Assembly (NCBI GenBank): GCA_028283825.1
Contig: JAPWJW010000002.1
Location: forward strand, 124,001-188,000
DNA: 64,000 nucleotides
Source of the DNA: Azospirillaceae bacterium
GTDB lineage: Bacteria; Pseudomonadota; Alphaproteobacteria; Azospirillales; Azospirillaceae
Reading direction: 5' to 3'
The translations under genes and the position numbers were made by a program. Under the pieces are notes generated by a model that worked only from the letters and a program-made list of their open reading frames with translations, searched no databases and was not told the origin of the DNA. Shown one piece after another: positions 27,319 to 39,928 of the stretch (the first letter of the stretch is position 1; every line of letters starts with the position of its first letter).

Positions 27319-28193
27319 CCCCGCCGCGTCAGACCCACACCCGCCAGCGCCAGGGCGAAGCCCGCCAGCTGCACGGGCGTCAGCGTTTCCCCGAACAGGA
27401 AGAAGGCCTCCAGCGCCGCCAGCGGCGGGACCAGCAGCATCAGGGCGGTGGCCTGGGTGGCGCCACCGTGGCGCACCATCCACACCAGCAGGGAGATGCC
27501 GGCCACCGACAGGCCCAGTGCCGCCCAGATCAAGGCGCCCCACAGCACGGGGTGGGGGTCCCAATGCGGCGTGCCGATGGTGAGGAACAGCAGGCCGGTC
27601 ACCGCCGCCCCGCCCAGGTTCTGCACCACGCCGGCGGCGCGCAGGTCGTTGCCCGCCGTGGTCGGCGACTTCTGCAACAGGGTGCCGACGGTGACGCTGA
27701 GCACGCCCAGCAATCCCAGGATGATGCCGAAGGGCGTCAGGCCACCGGCGCCGGACAGGCCGATGCGCGGCGCCAGCACGCAGGCGACGCCAGCGAAACC
27801 AATGGCGAGGCCCGCCCAGGCGCGGCCGCTCAGGCGCTGGTGGAACAGCACCCCGCCGATCAGGGCGGTGAACAGCGGTTGCAGGGCGCCCAGCAGGGCC
27901 ATGATGCCGGCGGCCAAGCCACGCGCAATGGCCCAGTAGGACAGCCCCATGTAAGCGCCCAGCATCAGCGCGCCGGTCAGCAGGTGCAAACCCAGGACCC
28001 GCCCCCGCGGCCAGGCCACCCCGGCCGCCAACGCCGCGAGGACGAAGACCAGCGCCGTCAGGCCAAACCGCGCCACCAGGAACAGCTGCACGTCGGCATA
28101 CGGCATCACCGCGCGGGCGACCAGGAAACCCGTGGACCACAGCAGGACGAAGATCCAGGGGGCGAAAAGGCGCAGGGCGGCGGCGCGCGGCAT
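27315..28193 (-). CDS. EamA/DMT-family transporter
   Basis: About 292 residues with ten predicted membrane helices in two repeated halves, the EamA layout. The first half starts APWIFVLLWSTGFLVAR (conserved W-S-t-g-F), and the second has FFLFGETLTPVQLAGFALALAG, the E-x-L-T-x-x-Q-x-x-G motif closing each half. Start ATG 28193 has GGAA 6 bases upstream; an upstream extension overlaps the regulator gene and is rejected. Members export metabolites or amino acids. It lies 25 bp after the AraC gene on the same strand and may be its operon partner. Confidence 0.85.
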   Translation of the reverse strand: MPRAAALRLFAPWIFVLLWSTGFLVARAVMPYADVQLFLVARFGLTALVFVLAALAAGVAWPRGRVLGLHLLTGALMLGAYMGLSYWAIARGLAAGIMALLGALQPLFTALIGGVLFHQRLSGRAWAGLAIGFAGVACVLAPRIGLSGAGGLTPFGIILGLLGVLSVTVGTLLQKSPTTAGNDLRAAGVVQNLGGAAVTGLLFLTIGTPHWDPHPVLWGALIWAALGLSVAGISLLVWMVRHGGATQATALMLLVPPLAALEAFFLFGETLTPVQLAGFALALAGVGLTRRG

Positions 28194-28218
28194 GGGAATT
28201 TCCAGGCGGTATAGGGCC

Positions 28219-29151
28219 TTACAAGATGCCGGCGACCGGCGTTTCGTCAAGGGCGCTTCCCCGCACCGGCCCCGGGGCCGACCGCAGGCGCTGGGCATCG
28301 CGGCCGGGCGGCACGCCGAACTGGCGGCCGTATTCGCGATTGAACTGCGTGGCACTTTCATAGCCCACGGCGAAGGCGGCGGCGGTCACATCGATGGGCT
28401 GGCCCAGCAGCAGGCGCCGGGCCTCATGCAACCGGATCTGCTTCTGGTATTGCAGGGGACTGAGGGTCGTCACCGCCTTGAAATGGCGGTGCAGGGACGA
28501 TGGGCTCATGCCCGCCGCCTGGGCCAGCGCGGCGATGCTGAACGGCTGGGCGAAGTTGGTGCGGATCCAGGCGATGGCGCGGTTGACCTGGGCCATGCGG
28601 CCGTCGGGCAGGGCGATCTGGCGCAACTGCGCGCCCTCCGGCCCCGACAGCAGGCGATACAGGATCTCGCGCTCCACCAACGGCGCCAGCACCGGGATGT
28701 CGGCCGGACGGTCCAGCAGCCGGACCAGGCGCAGGAAGGCGTCGTGCACCTCCGCCGGCAGGGGACGAATGGTCAGGCCGGTGGCGGGCGTGCGGGCCGA
28801 GGAGGGCGGCGGCATGTCCAGCAGCACGCCGGCCATCACGGCCGGGTCGAAATGCAGGCTGGCGGCCAGGTAGGGCTGGGCTGGGCTGGCGCCCAGCACC
28901 TCACCACTGGCAGGCAGGCTGACGGTGGCCATCAGCAGGTCGCCAGCACCATAGTCGAACACCCGGTCGCCCAGCGACACCCGCTTGTTGCCCCGGGCGA
29001 TGACGCACAGTTGCGGCGTGACCGTCATGCAGGATCGCGGCATGCCGCTGGTGGCGCAGGCCACCGACAGGCGCGGCACGGCGGTGCGCCACAGGCCTTG
29101 GCCGCCGGCATGCCGTTCGATCAGGTCGCTGAGTTCATCCACAAGCGTCAT
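28219..29151 (-). CDS. AraC-family transcriptional regulator
   Basis: The C-terminal about 100 residues contain two helix-turn-helix units: FSIAALAQAAGMSPSSLHRHF and the second ending VGYESATQFNREYGRQFGVPP. The N-terminal half (PQLCVIARGNKRVSLGDRVFDYGAGDLL) is the AraC_N effector domain often found next to oxidoreductases. The start is uncertain between GTG 29169 and ATG 29151, neither with a strong ribosome site. A short-chain dehydrogenase gene is divergent at 29323, which fits local control of that gene. The EamA gene follows 25 bp downstream. Confidence 0.85.
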   Translation of the reverse strand: MTLVDELSDLIERHAGGQGLWRTAVPRLSVACATSGMPRSCMTVTPQLCVIARGNKRVSLGDRVFDYGAGDLLMATVSLPASGEVLGASPAQPYLAASLHFDPAVMAGVLLDMPPPSSARTPATGLTIRPLPAEVHDAFLRLVRLLDRPADIPVLAPLVEREILYRLLSGPEGAQLRQIALPDGRMAQVNRAIAWIRTNFAQPFSIAALAQAAGMSPSSLHRHFKAVTTLSPLQYQKQIRLHEARRLLLGQPIDVTAAAFAVGYESATQFNREYGRQFGVPPGRDAQRLRSAPGPVRGSALDETPVAGIL

Positions 29152-29322
29152 CCCCAAAGTATGCGGCACAGGTGGGCAGGCGCCCCCGCCCGGCCAAGCC
29201 GATGCCGGCCCCAGTTTGGCAGTTTGAGAGGATTAGGCAAGAAGGCGGCAGCATCCGGCTAACGCCGATGGCGACCCAACCGTCATCTCTGATGCGACAT
29301 CGCAACCCGGAGAGTGATCGAG

Positions 29323-30054
29323 ATGACGACCGAAAAGAAGACGGCGCTGGTGACCGGCGCCAACAAGGGCATCGGGTATGAGGTGGCCAGGCGCCTGGCG
29401 GAACAGGGCCACGCCGTGTGGCTGGGCTGCCGCGACACCGGCCGGGGCGAGGCGGCGGCCGGGGCCTTGCGCGGGGCCGGGCTGGACGTCCGTTTCATCG
29501 CCCTGGACGTGGCGGACGGGGCCAGCGTGGCCCAGGCGGCAGCGGCGCTGGCGCAGGAGATGTCCCACCTGGACATCCTGGTGAACAACACCGGCATCCT
29601 GGCGGAGGCCCGCACGCGGCCCAGCGACGCAAGCATCGACGCGATGAAGGCGGTGTACGAGGTCAACGTCTTCGGCCCCGCCCGCGTCACCCAGGCCTTC
29701 CTGCCCCTGCTGCGCGCGGCGACCGCCGCCCGGGTGGTGATGGTCAGCAGCGGCTTGGGCTCCCTGACCGGGCAGTCGGACCCGAACGGGCCCTATTACG
29801 CCGTCAATTCACTGGCCTACTGCACCTCGAAGACCGCCCTGAACGCCGTCACCCTGGCCTTCGCCAAGGATCTGGCCGACACCGGCATCAAGGTCAATGC
29901 CGCCTGCCCCGGCCACACCGCCACCGACCTGAACGGCCACAGCGGGCCGCGCACGGTGCAACAGGCGGCAACGGTGATCATCGACCTGGCAACCCTGCCG
30001 GCGATTGGGCCCACCGGCGGCTTCTTCAATGAGGATGGCCCGTTGCCCTGGTGA
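29323..30054 (+). CDS. Short-chain dehydrogenase/reductase
   Basis: A 243-residue classical SDR: TGANKGIGYEVARRL (TGxxxGxG), NNTG instead of NNAG, catalytic serine in MVSSGLG, and YCTSK (YxxxK). GGAG lies 10 bases before ATG 29323. The sequence resembles the carbonyl reductase-like SDR group that acts on small aldehydes or ketones with NADPH. It is divergent from an AraC regulator of the type often controlling such genes. The stop codon is directly followed by a structured repeat (30056). Confidence 0.85.
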   Translation: MTTEKKTALVTGANKGIGYEVARRLAEQGHAVWLGCRDTGRGEAAAGALRGAGLDVRFIALDVADGASVAQAAAALAQEMSHLDILVNNTGILAEARTRPSDASIDAMKAVYEVNVFGPARVTQAFLPLLRAATAARVVMVSSGLGSLTGQSDPNGPYYAVNSLAYCTSKTALNAVTLAFAKDLADTGIKVNAACPGHTATDLNGHSGPRTVQQAATVIIDLATLPAIGPTGGFFNEDGPLPW

Positions 30055-30055
30055 A

Positions 30056-30185
30056 CGGCATGAGCCCTTTGCTCATGTCGTTTTAGGCCCCGACGGGGCC
30101 GCCGGAGGTTTCTGGGGAGCCATAGGCGAACTGGAAACCGAGGATAGCCCAGCCAGCGGATGCTGGCGCCCGGCGCTTGAGGGCG
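30056..30185 (+). repeat. Structured intergenic repeat, copy 2
   Basis: It starts one base after the SDR stop codon in the sense direction. Hairpin 1 is CGGCATGAG/CTCATGTCG (with a C-to-T change compensated in the partner strand relative to CGGCACGAG copies). Hairpin 2 is GGCCCC-GAC-GGGGCC. The linker is GAACTGGAAACCGAGGAT. Hairpin 3 is GCCAGC-GGAT-GCTGGC. The tail is CGGCGCTTGAGGG. Confidence 0.9.
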
Positions 30186-30201
30186 CGCGTATCCCCTCCC
30201 A

Positions 30202-31242
30202 TCACACCCCGTCCAGCGCCAGCACGGCGAAGCTGGCCAGCCAGTGTTCGCCCATGTAGTCGCTGTCCAAATGCGGCAGGGCGTCGGCCAGGTGGATGTC
30301 GGCGGCGGCCAGCGCCTGGGCCGCCGCCGGATCGGCCGGGTCCAACTGGGCGGCGATGGCGCGCCAGCACCAGGCGCGGCTGAGGTTCAGGCCATCCAGA
30401 TGGGCGATGGTGCCGTCGCTGCGATCACTGACGGTGGCGGGGGTGAACAGGGGGACGGGCTGGCCGGCCGACACGCCGGGCAGCAGGCGGGCGAACCAGG
30501 CGCGGAAGTCGGCCTGCGGCAGGACGGCGGCCATGCAGGCGGCCGACGTCAGCACCGGCGACAGAAAGTCGGTGCCCGACGGTTCCCACACCTGGGCGTC
30601 GGCATCGGCGCCATACCACGCCTGGGCCGTCCGGGTGATCAGCGCCGCCAGGCCGTCATCACCCCGGCGGCGGGCATAGGCCATGGACAGCACCAGGGCG
30701 AAGGCGGTGTTGATGTGCAGGCCGGTGCGCACCGGGTAGGTGGCCTTGGGCAGGTAAACCTTCAGCCGGCCCACGATCTCCGCCGTCAGGGGGGCCAGCG
30801 CCGTGGCCCAGGCCGCCCCCACCGCCCCCATGCCGGTGTGGCGCAATTCGGCCGCCAGCAGCAGATACCAGGCCCAGCCGTAGGGCCGTTCGAACGTTTC
30901 AGTGTTGGGGCGCCGGAAGTAGGCGATCTCCCCCGCCACCTTGTCGGGCGTGTAGCTGTCGGCGAACAGGCTGCGGATGCGGTCCGCCACGGCGCTGTCG
31001 GGGAACAGGCGCAGGGTGCGGGCCAGCAGCCAATGGCCGTGGACGCAGGAATGCCAATCCAGGCTGCCGAAAAAGATGGGGTGCATGGCGCGCGGCGCCT
31101 GGATGTCCTGCGGCCCGTTCAGCATGTGGGTGATGACGTTGGGGTATTCCCGCGTCACGTGGCCCAGCGCGATTTCGGCGAAACGCACGGCGTGGGCCTC
31201 ATCAAGGCCGGAGAAAGCGCTTTCAGTCATGGCATCACTCAC
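30202..31242 (-). CDS. DUF2891 family protein
   Basis: A 346-residue soluble protein with the DUF2891 hallmark HPIFFGSLDWHSCVHGHWLL near residue 55; it is helical and Trp/His-rich, reminiscent of an alpha/alpha toroid. No catalytic function is established. The GTG start at 31242 overlaps the DUF979 stop (GTGA), or translation starts at ATG 31230. It is the last gene of an operon with 5-oxoprolinase and two membrane proteins, so a role in 5-oxoproline or pyroglutamyl-peptide use is inferred from context only. A structured repeat lies just downstream, antisense to this gene. Confidence 0.75.
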   Translation of the reverse strand: MSDAMTESAFSGLDEAHAVRFAEIALGHVTREYPNVITHMLNGPQDIQAPRAMHPIFFGSLDWHSCVHGHWLLARTLRLFPDSAVADRIRSLFADSYTPDKVAGEIAYFRRPNTETFERPYGWAWYLLLAAELRHTGMGAVGAAWATALAPLTAEIVGRLKVYLPKATYPVRTGLHINTAFALVLSMAYARRRGDDGLAALITRTAQAWYGADADAQVWEPSGTDFLSPVLTSAACMAAVLPQADFRAWFARLLPGVSAGQPVPLFTPATVSDRSDGTIAHLDGLNLSRAWCWRAIAAQLDPADPAAAQALAAADIHLADALPHLDSDYMGEHWLASFAVLALDGV

Positions 31243-32198
31243 GAATGGGGAAAGCCGAGGAATTCGATCAGCAGGGTGTTGGCGGCCAGCACCAGCAGGG
31301 CCGTGGGTATCTGCACCCGGATGACGGCGTTGCGGTTGGGCAGTTCCAGCAAGGCCGCCGGCACGATGTTGAAGTTGGCGGCCATGGGCGTCATCAGCGT
31401 GCCGCAGAAACCCGACAGCATGCCGATGGCCGAGATCACCGCCGGGTCCCCGCCGAAGCGGCCCACCAGCAGCGGCAGGGCGATGCCCGAGGTCATGACC
31501 GGGAAGGCGGCGAAGGCGTTGCCCACCAGGACGGTCAGCAGGGCCATGCCCACGGTATAGGCGCAGACCAGCGGAAAGCGGTGGTCCAGGGTCAGGTACT
31601 GCCCCACCAGGGTGGCGACGGCGTCACCCACCTTGCCCAGGGCGAAGATGCCGCCGAGTGCGGCCAACACCTGGGGCAGGATGGCGGCCCAGCCGATCAG
31701 GTCCACCAGGCGCCGCGCGTCGCGCAACGCGGTGGGCGGCCGCCGGCGGCTGACCACCAGCACCAGGGCCAGCACGGCGACGATGCCAACGGCCAGCCAG
31801 ATCAGGGTACCCTGCTTGGGGTCCACCAGCGGCTGGCCGTTCCACGTCAGATGCGGGCCCCAGACGGTGCCGGCCACGGCGATGATGGGCGGCAGGAACA
31901 GCGGCGGGAACAGCCAATAGCCCCAGCGGCGGGCCTGGGCCTCGCGCGCCTCCTTCGGCGCGCATTCCTCCGTCCCCCGGCCCATCAGGCCGAAGCCGCC
32001 CAATGCGGCCAGCGCCAGCACCAGGACGCCGTTGCCCATGTCGCCCAGGTAATCGCCGGCCAGGAAGCTGAGCGCCAGCAGAGCCCAGAACAGCCCGGCG
32101 CCAAACCGGCGCGGGTTGCCCCGGTCGCGCGCCGCCACCCAGGCGATGGCGGCGAACATCAGGCCAGCCAGATCGTAGGCCAGGGTGATGGTGATCAT
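31239..32198 (-). CDS. DUF979 membrane protein, likely transporter subunit
   Basis: A 319-residue protein with about nine or ten membrane segments. Glycine/proline-rich membrane loops, such as SGIALPLLVGRFGGDPAVI and GFCGTLMTPMAANFN, are typical of ion-transporter-superfamily permeases. It overlaps DUF969 by 4 bp (ATGA) and DUF2891 by 4 bp. DUF969 and DUF979 nearly always occur as a pair, often near pyroglutamyl peptidase or oxoprolinase genes. That context suggests uptake of 5-oxoproline, which is inference. Confidence 0.8.
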   Translation of the reverse strand: MITITLAYDLAGLMFAAIAWVAARDRGNPRRFGAGLFWALLALSFLAGDYLGDMGNGVLVLALAALGGFGLMGRGTEECAPKEAREAQARRWGYWLFPPLFLPPIIAVAGTVWGPHLTWNGQPLVDPKQGTLIWLAVGIVAVLALVLVVSRRRPPTALRDARRLVDLIGWAAILPQVLAALGGIFALGKVGDAVATLVGQYLTLDHRFPLVCAYTVGMALLTVLVGNAFAAFPVMTSGIALPLLVGRFGGDPAVISAIGMLSGFCGTLMTPMAANFNIVPAALLELPNRNAVIRVQIPTALLVLAANTLLIEFLGFPHS

Positions 32199-32868
32199 GG
32201 GGCCACCGCCTTGCGGCGCAGGCGCCGGTCCAGCAGCAGCAGGCGGGTCCCGTGCACCACGACCGCCACGATGGCGGTGGGGATGGCCCAGACGGAAACG
32301 TCCAGCGGGCTGACCTCGATACCGTTGGCCGACAAATAGCCCTTGATCAGGATGACGGAGCCGATGGCGACGAAGATGTCCTCGCTGAAGAACAGGGCGA
32401 TGTTCTCCGCCGCCGCCGCATGGGCCCGCACCTCGGTGCGCTCGGCCCCATCCAGGGAGCGGCCCAGCGTCTCTTCCGCCACCGCCACGCCCATGGGGGC
32501 CAGCACCGGGCGCACCATCTGGGCGTGGCCGCTGAGGTCCTTCGCACCCAAGGCTGCCAGCGCCTGGCGCATGACGAAGAACACCAGGTAGGTGCGGCCC
32601 ACGGTAGCGGCCTTCAGGCTGCCGATCAGGCGCTGGGCCTGCACCTGGATGCCCAGCCGCTCCAGCAGGCCGATCAGCGGCAGGAACAGATAGACCAGGC
32701 AGATGTAGCGGTTGGAATTGAACAGCCGGCCGAAGGCCGCGACGATGGCCAGTACGTCCATGCCCGCCGCCAGCCCCGTACCGAAGGCGGCGGCCACCGC
32801 CACCAGCAGCGGGTTCAGGCGCAGGGCGAAACCGGCGGCGACGATGGCGATGCCGATCAGGCTCAGCA

Positions 32869-32869
<1 letters not shown>
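32195..32869 (-). CDS. DUF969 membrane protein, partner of DUF979
   Basis: A 224-residue integral membrane protein with about six segments. The central loop contains YICLVYLFLPLIGLLERLGI and later IALFFSEDIFVAIGSV, as in DUF969 proteins. The ATG start shares one base with the oxoprolinase stop (TGATG), and the stop overlaps the DUF979 start. It probably forms a two-subunit inner-membrane carrier with DUF979. The substrate has not been shown; oxoprolinase linkage suggests 5-oxoproline. Confidence 0.8.
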
Positions 32870-36501
<3,632 letters not shown>

Positions 36502-36604
36502 GACACTTTTCCCTGTTCCTGCCGCCCGCACCCTACATCGGGCGGGCGGCCAGGGCCAAGGCGCTATTGGCGCATATTTTATCCAATTATCCGCGCAAAA
36601 TGAA

Positions 36605-36740
36605 ACCAGCGGCACGGGATTCTGACTCGTGCCGCTGTAGGCCCCGACCGGGGCCGCCGGAAATTTCCGGGGAGCTGAAGGCGGACTGGAAATTGAGGAC
36701 GAGGCAAGCGGCCGGATGGCCGCGCCCGCCGCCTGAGGAC
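36605..36740 (+). repeat. Structured intergenic repeat, copy 3
   Basis: Hairpin 1 is AGCGGCACG (36608-36616)/CGTGCCGCT (36628-36636). Hairpin 2 is GGCCCC-GACC-GGGGCC. The inner palindrome is CCGGAAATTTCCGG. The linker is GGACTGGAAATTGAGGA. Hairpin 3 is GCGGCC-GGAT-GGCCGC. This is the one clear copy not in sense orientation after a stop: it lies between the regulator's stop (36748) and the oxoprolinase start, in the oxoprolinase 5' region. Confidence 0.9.
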
Positions 36741-36747
36741 AAGAAAC

Positions 36748-37338
36748 CTACTTCCCCCGCACGATCTTCTTGAAGACGCTGGGCGTGCCCACGTACAGCA
36801 GCACGGCCTCTTCCTCCGTGCGGTTTTCCACCGTGTGCTTCATGCGGGCGTCAAAATGCATGCTGTCGCCGGCCTTCAGCGTGGTGCGCGTGTTGCCGGC
36901 GGTGGCGTACAGTTCGCCCGACAGGACGTAGCGGAAATGTTCGCCGTTGCGGGTGTCCACCGGGAAGGCGTGCCCGGGCGGGATCCGCATCAGGATGATG
37001 TCCAGCTTGCGGTCGTCCAGGTCCGACGCCAGGTCGATGTACTGGACGGGGCTGTCGACCTCGATGACGTTGGGCTTGGCGGCGCGGTGGACGATGGTGC
37101 CGGTGTTGGGCACCTGCATGAAGAAGGAGATGTCGACCTCCAGCGCCTCGGCCAGCGCCAGCAGGGACACCAGCGACGGGACGCTGAGGTTGCGTTCGGC
37201 CTGGCTGATGAAGGGTGCCGACAGGCCGGAACGGTCGGCCAACTGCTGCAGCGTCAGGCCCATTTCCTTACGACGCTTGCGGATTTGCTCCCCAATCGGC
37301 ATCGCCGGCTTTTTTGTCCGGGTACTCAAAATCTGCAT
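36748..37338 (-). CDS. XRE-family regulator with cupin sensor domain
   Basis: A 196-residue protein. The N-terminal helix-turn-helix (GLTLQQLADRSGLSAPFISQAE) is of Cro/XRE type; the C-terminal half is a cupin (residues 110-190, with PGHAFPVDTRNGEHFRYVLSGE and AGDSMHFDARMKHTVEN supplying the metal-binding histidines and glutamate). Start ATG 37338 follows AGGATTCCCT. Such SutR/PuuR-like proteins sense amino acids, polyamines or related small ligands. It lies upstream of the 5-oxoprolinase operon on the same strand, and a 19-bp palindrome sits 131 bp upstream of its start. Control of that operon by 5-oxoproline is a fair guess. Confidence 0.88.
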   Translation of the reverse strand: MQILSTRTKKPAMPIGEQIRKRRKEMGLTLQQLADRSGLSAPFISQAERNLSVPSLVSLLALAEALEVDISFFMQVPNTGTIVHRAAKPNVIEVDSPVQYIDLASDLDDRKLDIILMRIPPGHAFPVDTRNGEHFRYVLSGELYATAGNTRTTLKAGDSMHFDARMKHTVENRTEEEAVLLYVGTPSVFKKIVRGK

Positions 37339-37468
37339 AGGGAATCCTCGACCTTCCACAATGGGCAGGCCCGGCCCTACCGGCTGCCCCCCAACGCCCC
37401 CTCCTGAAATACCCTTAAGGCCCCCCACCGGGGCGGTGGCCGCCCCAGCCCTGTCAACGAATGGCATT

Positions 37469-37487
37469 GGCTCAAAATTTTTGAGCC
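37469..37487. promoter_or_regulatory. 19-bp perfect palindrome, putative operator of the XRE-cupin regulator
   Basis: GGCTCAAAA-T-TTTTGAGCC has 9-bp arms around one base. It lies upstream of the regulator gene, close to a TTGACA on the minus strand (complement of 37452-37457). The size and symmetry suit an XRE dimer. I found no second perfect copy before the oxoprolinase gene. Confidence 0.55.
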
Positions 37488-37642
37488 GGAAAATTTAGCG
37501 TTGCCACCATAGGATAATTTTGTTCCGTGACCATTACCCGTTGGCGGGGCCTGCATTGCGCGTAGGTACTTGGTCAGGGACATTTTATTTCAAGAACTCT
37601 GGTTCCGGCCGCATCCGGAAGCAGGGTTTCTTTGTCCGTGTT

Positions 37643-37776
37643 CCCCCAGGCGCCGGACGGGCGCATCCGCGCCCTTGGGCTATCCTCACTTTCCAGTCCG
37701 CCTTCGGCTCCCAGGAACGCTCCGGCGGCCCCAGTCGGGGCCTACAGCGGCACGAGGAAAGTCCTCGTGCCGCTGC
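37643..37776 (-). repeat. Structured intergenic repeat, copy 4
   Basis: It begins 12 bp after the M61 peptidase stop in the sense direction. Hairpin 1 has a 13-bp perfect stem (AGCGGCACGAGGA/TCCTCGTGCCGCT at 37746-37758 and 37762-37774) and a 3-base loop, strong enough to act as a terminator core. Hairpin 2 is GGCCCC-GACT-GGGGCC. Hairpin 3 is GGGCGC-GGAT-GCGCCC. Linker and tail match the family. Confidence 0.92.
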
Positions 37777-37786
37777 TGTCATGCCA

Positions 37787-39790
37787 TCAGCCCTTGGGCG
37801 CCAGCAGGTCGTCCAGGCGGGCCGGCTGACCCTCCACCTTTTCCAGGTGCGGGTAGCGCAGGCCGCCGTGGTAGTCCAAGCGCACGGTGCGGAAGCGATC
37901 GCCGTTCTTGACGATCAGTTCCACCGCCGGGCCCTGGCCCTTGGCCGCCATCACCGCCGACTTGATGCGTTCAACGTCATAGGCCACGCCGTTGACCGCC
38001 AGCACCTGCGCGCCCACGGTCAGCCCCGCCTTGAAGGCCGGGCCGTCCCACTGCACCGCGGTCAGCATCCCGCCCTTGTCCAGCGCCAGGCCCAGCGAAT
38101 AGGTCATGGCGAGGGAGCCGGGCGCCTCGCCGGCGCGGCTGGCCTCGGGCGGCTGCTGGTCGGTGTAGACCAGCTTGTAGCCGCCGCGCGCCAGGCCATC
38201 CAGGGGGGCCGACTGGTGGGTGTCCAGCCGCTGGCGCAGGAAGGACGCCCAGTCGTAGGGTTCCACCTGGTTCAGGGCCTTCACCACGTCGTCGAAGGTG
38301 TAGGTGGCCGGCACGAAGCTGCCGTCGTTGACCCCGAAGAAGGCCTTGGCGAAGTCGTCCAGCGAACGCTTGCCGCCCGACCGCTCGCGGATCAGGCTGT
38401 CGGCGTCCAGCCAGACCAGCAGGCCTTCGACGTAATAATCCTCGGCCCGCTGCCAGCTGACCCAGGGGGCGGGGCGGCGCATGGCGACCGGCGGACCGTT
38501 GGTCGTGTCCTCCAGGTCGCGCCAGGCGCGGCCCACGCGGGTTTCCAGGGTGGCGGCCACGCTGGCCAGGCTGTCCATCGCCTGCTGGTGGGTGGTCAGG
38601 CCGCTGCGCGCCGCCAGCACCCAGCCCCAGAACTGGGTCTGCCCCTCATACACCCACAGGCCGCTGTCGCGCATGGGCACGTTGTAGTTGGGCGTCCACA
38701 GATCCGCCGGGCGGCGGAACTTGCCGTTCCAGGAGTGGGTGTACTCATGGCTCATCAGGTCATGCCCGGCCGACTTGTTCCAGTCGGTGAAGTAATTGGG
38801 CGTGGTGCCATTCTCGCTGGAACGGTGATGTTCCAGGCCGATGTGGCCCAGCTTGTCGCTGAGCGCCAGCAGCAGGTCGTAATGGTCGTAGTGGCGGGCG
38901 CCGAACAGCTTATCGGCCTGGACCACCAGGTTGCGGTGCAGGGCGATCTGGTCGGGCGTGGCCTCCAGCAGTTCCGGCCGATCGGCGACGATGTCCAGGT
39001 GCACGGGCGAGCGTCCGCCCGGATCCAGGTCCAGCCGGCGGAAGTAGCGGCCGGCGAACATGGGGCTGTCCACCAGGGTTTCGAACGGCACCGGCTTGAA
39101 GGTGGTGACACCGTCCTTACCCGTTTCCTTCGCCGCCTCAAGGGCGGTGCCGAAGGACCAGCCGTCGGGCAGCTTCACCGAGGCCTCCACCGGGATGCGG
39201 CGGGTGAAATAGCCGGCGGGGTACAGGGCCACGGCGTTCCACTGCACGTTCACCATGTCGGGGGTCATGACCACCCGGCCCTGGTTTTCCGCCGTGGGCG
39301 ACAGGAACTGGAATTCCATGTCCAGCGCCGTGGCACCCTTGGGCACGTCGACGTGGAAGCCCGCGATCTCCACCGGGTCGCGCCGCCATTCCACCCGCTG
39401 ACCGTCATTGGGGCCGCCCTTGGCGCGGATGATCAGGCCGGCCAGCTTGTCGATGGCGCCGGTGGGCGAATGGTTGCCGGGCAGCCATTTCGGGTACAGC
39501 AGCACCAGGGGCCCCGGCCCCTTCACCGGCAGCATCTCCTTCACCCAGAAGATGCGGCGATCGGTGTCGGTGGCGTCCACCGCCAGGCGGATGGTGCCGG
39601 GATAGGCCACGTCCTGCGGTTCGGGGATGGGCGGTTCCGGCGGAAACGGCTGCGGCAGGGCCTGGGCGGCCTCAGGAGCATCGTCGGCCAGGGCCGGCGA
39701 CAGCAGCGCCAACGGGCCGACAAGGGCGGTTCCGGCCGCCAGGACGGCGGCCAGGGACAGAACGGTAGGCTTCACGTACACAAACCCCAT
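37787..39790 (-). CDS. M61 family metallopeptidase (glycyl aminopeptidase-like) with PDZ domain
   Basis: About 667 residues. The start is ATG 39790 or the nearby GTG 39775; after it comes a Sec signal peptide (VLSLAAVLAAGTALVGPLAL, ALA). The zinc site is HEYTHSWNGKFRRP with the third ligand in LWVYEGQTQFWG. The C-terminal part (LALDKGGMLTAVQWDGPAFKAGL) is a PDZ-like domain, the usual M61 layout. It acts in the periplasm or outside the cell, cleaving N-terminal glycine or similar residues. The in-frame extension to 39862 is unlikely. It is followed by a strong repeat hairpin. Confidence 0.88.
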   Translation of the reverse strand: MGFVYVKPTVLSLAAVLAAGTALVGPLALLSPALADDAPEAAQALPQPFPPEPPIPEPQDVAYPGTIRLAVDATDTDRRIFWVKEMLPVKGPGPLVLLYPKWLPGNHSPTGAIDKLAGLIIRAKGGPNDGQRVEWRRDPVEIAGFHVDVPKGATALDMEFQFLSPTAENQGRVVMTPDMVNVQWNAVALYPAGYFTRRIPVEASVKLPDGWSFGTALEAAKETGKDGVTTFKPVPFETLVDSPMFAGRYFRRLDLDPGGRSPVHLDIVADRPELLEATPDQIALHRNLVVQADKLFGARHYDHYDLLLALSDKLGHIGLEHHRSSENGTTPNYFTDWNKSAGHDLMSHEYTHSWNGKFRRPADLWTPNYNVPMRDSGLWVYEGQTQFWGWVLAARSGLTTHQQAMDSLASVAATLETRVGRAWRDLEDTTNGPPVAMRRPAPWVSWQRAEDYYVEGLLVWLDADSLIRERSGGKRSLDDFAKAFFGVNDGSFVPATYTFDDVVKALNQVEPYDWASFLRQRLDTHQSAPLDGLARGGYKLVYTDQQPPEASRAGEAPGSLAMTYSLGLALDKGGMLTAVQWDGPAFKAGLTVGAQVLAVNGVAYDVERIKSAVMAAKGQGPAVELIVKNGDRFRTVRLDYHGGLRYPHLEKVEGQPARLDDLLAPKG

Positions 39791-39928
39791 GCTGTTGGCC
39801 CGCCCCCGCGCAGGCCTGTTGCCAACGGCCGAATCCAGCTCAGCCATCCAATTTATGTGCAAAAGTCTTGTATTGTTTCTCTAATATTTTGAATAGCGAA
39901 ATTCTTGATCGAAATGTCGCGCCCCACC

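Noticed and set aside
36605-37776. Composite transposon carrying the XRE-cupin gene
   Set aside because: The flanking repeats are 130-bp hairpin elements found elsewhere singly, with no transposase and no target duplication seen.
37520-39892. 790-codon open frame antisense to the M61 peptidase
   Set aside because: Shadow of a gene with a full zinc motif and signal peptide; the antisense product has no domain.
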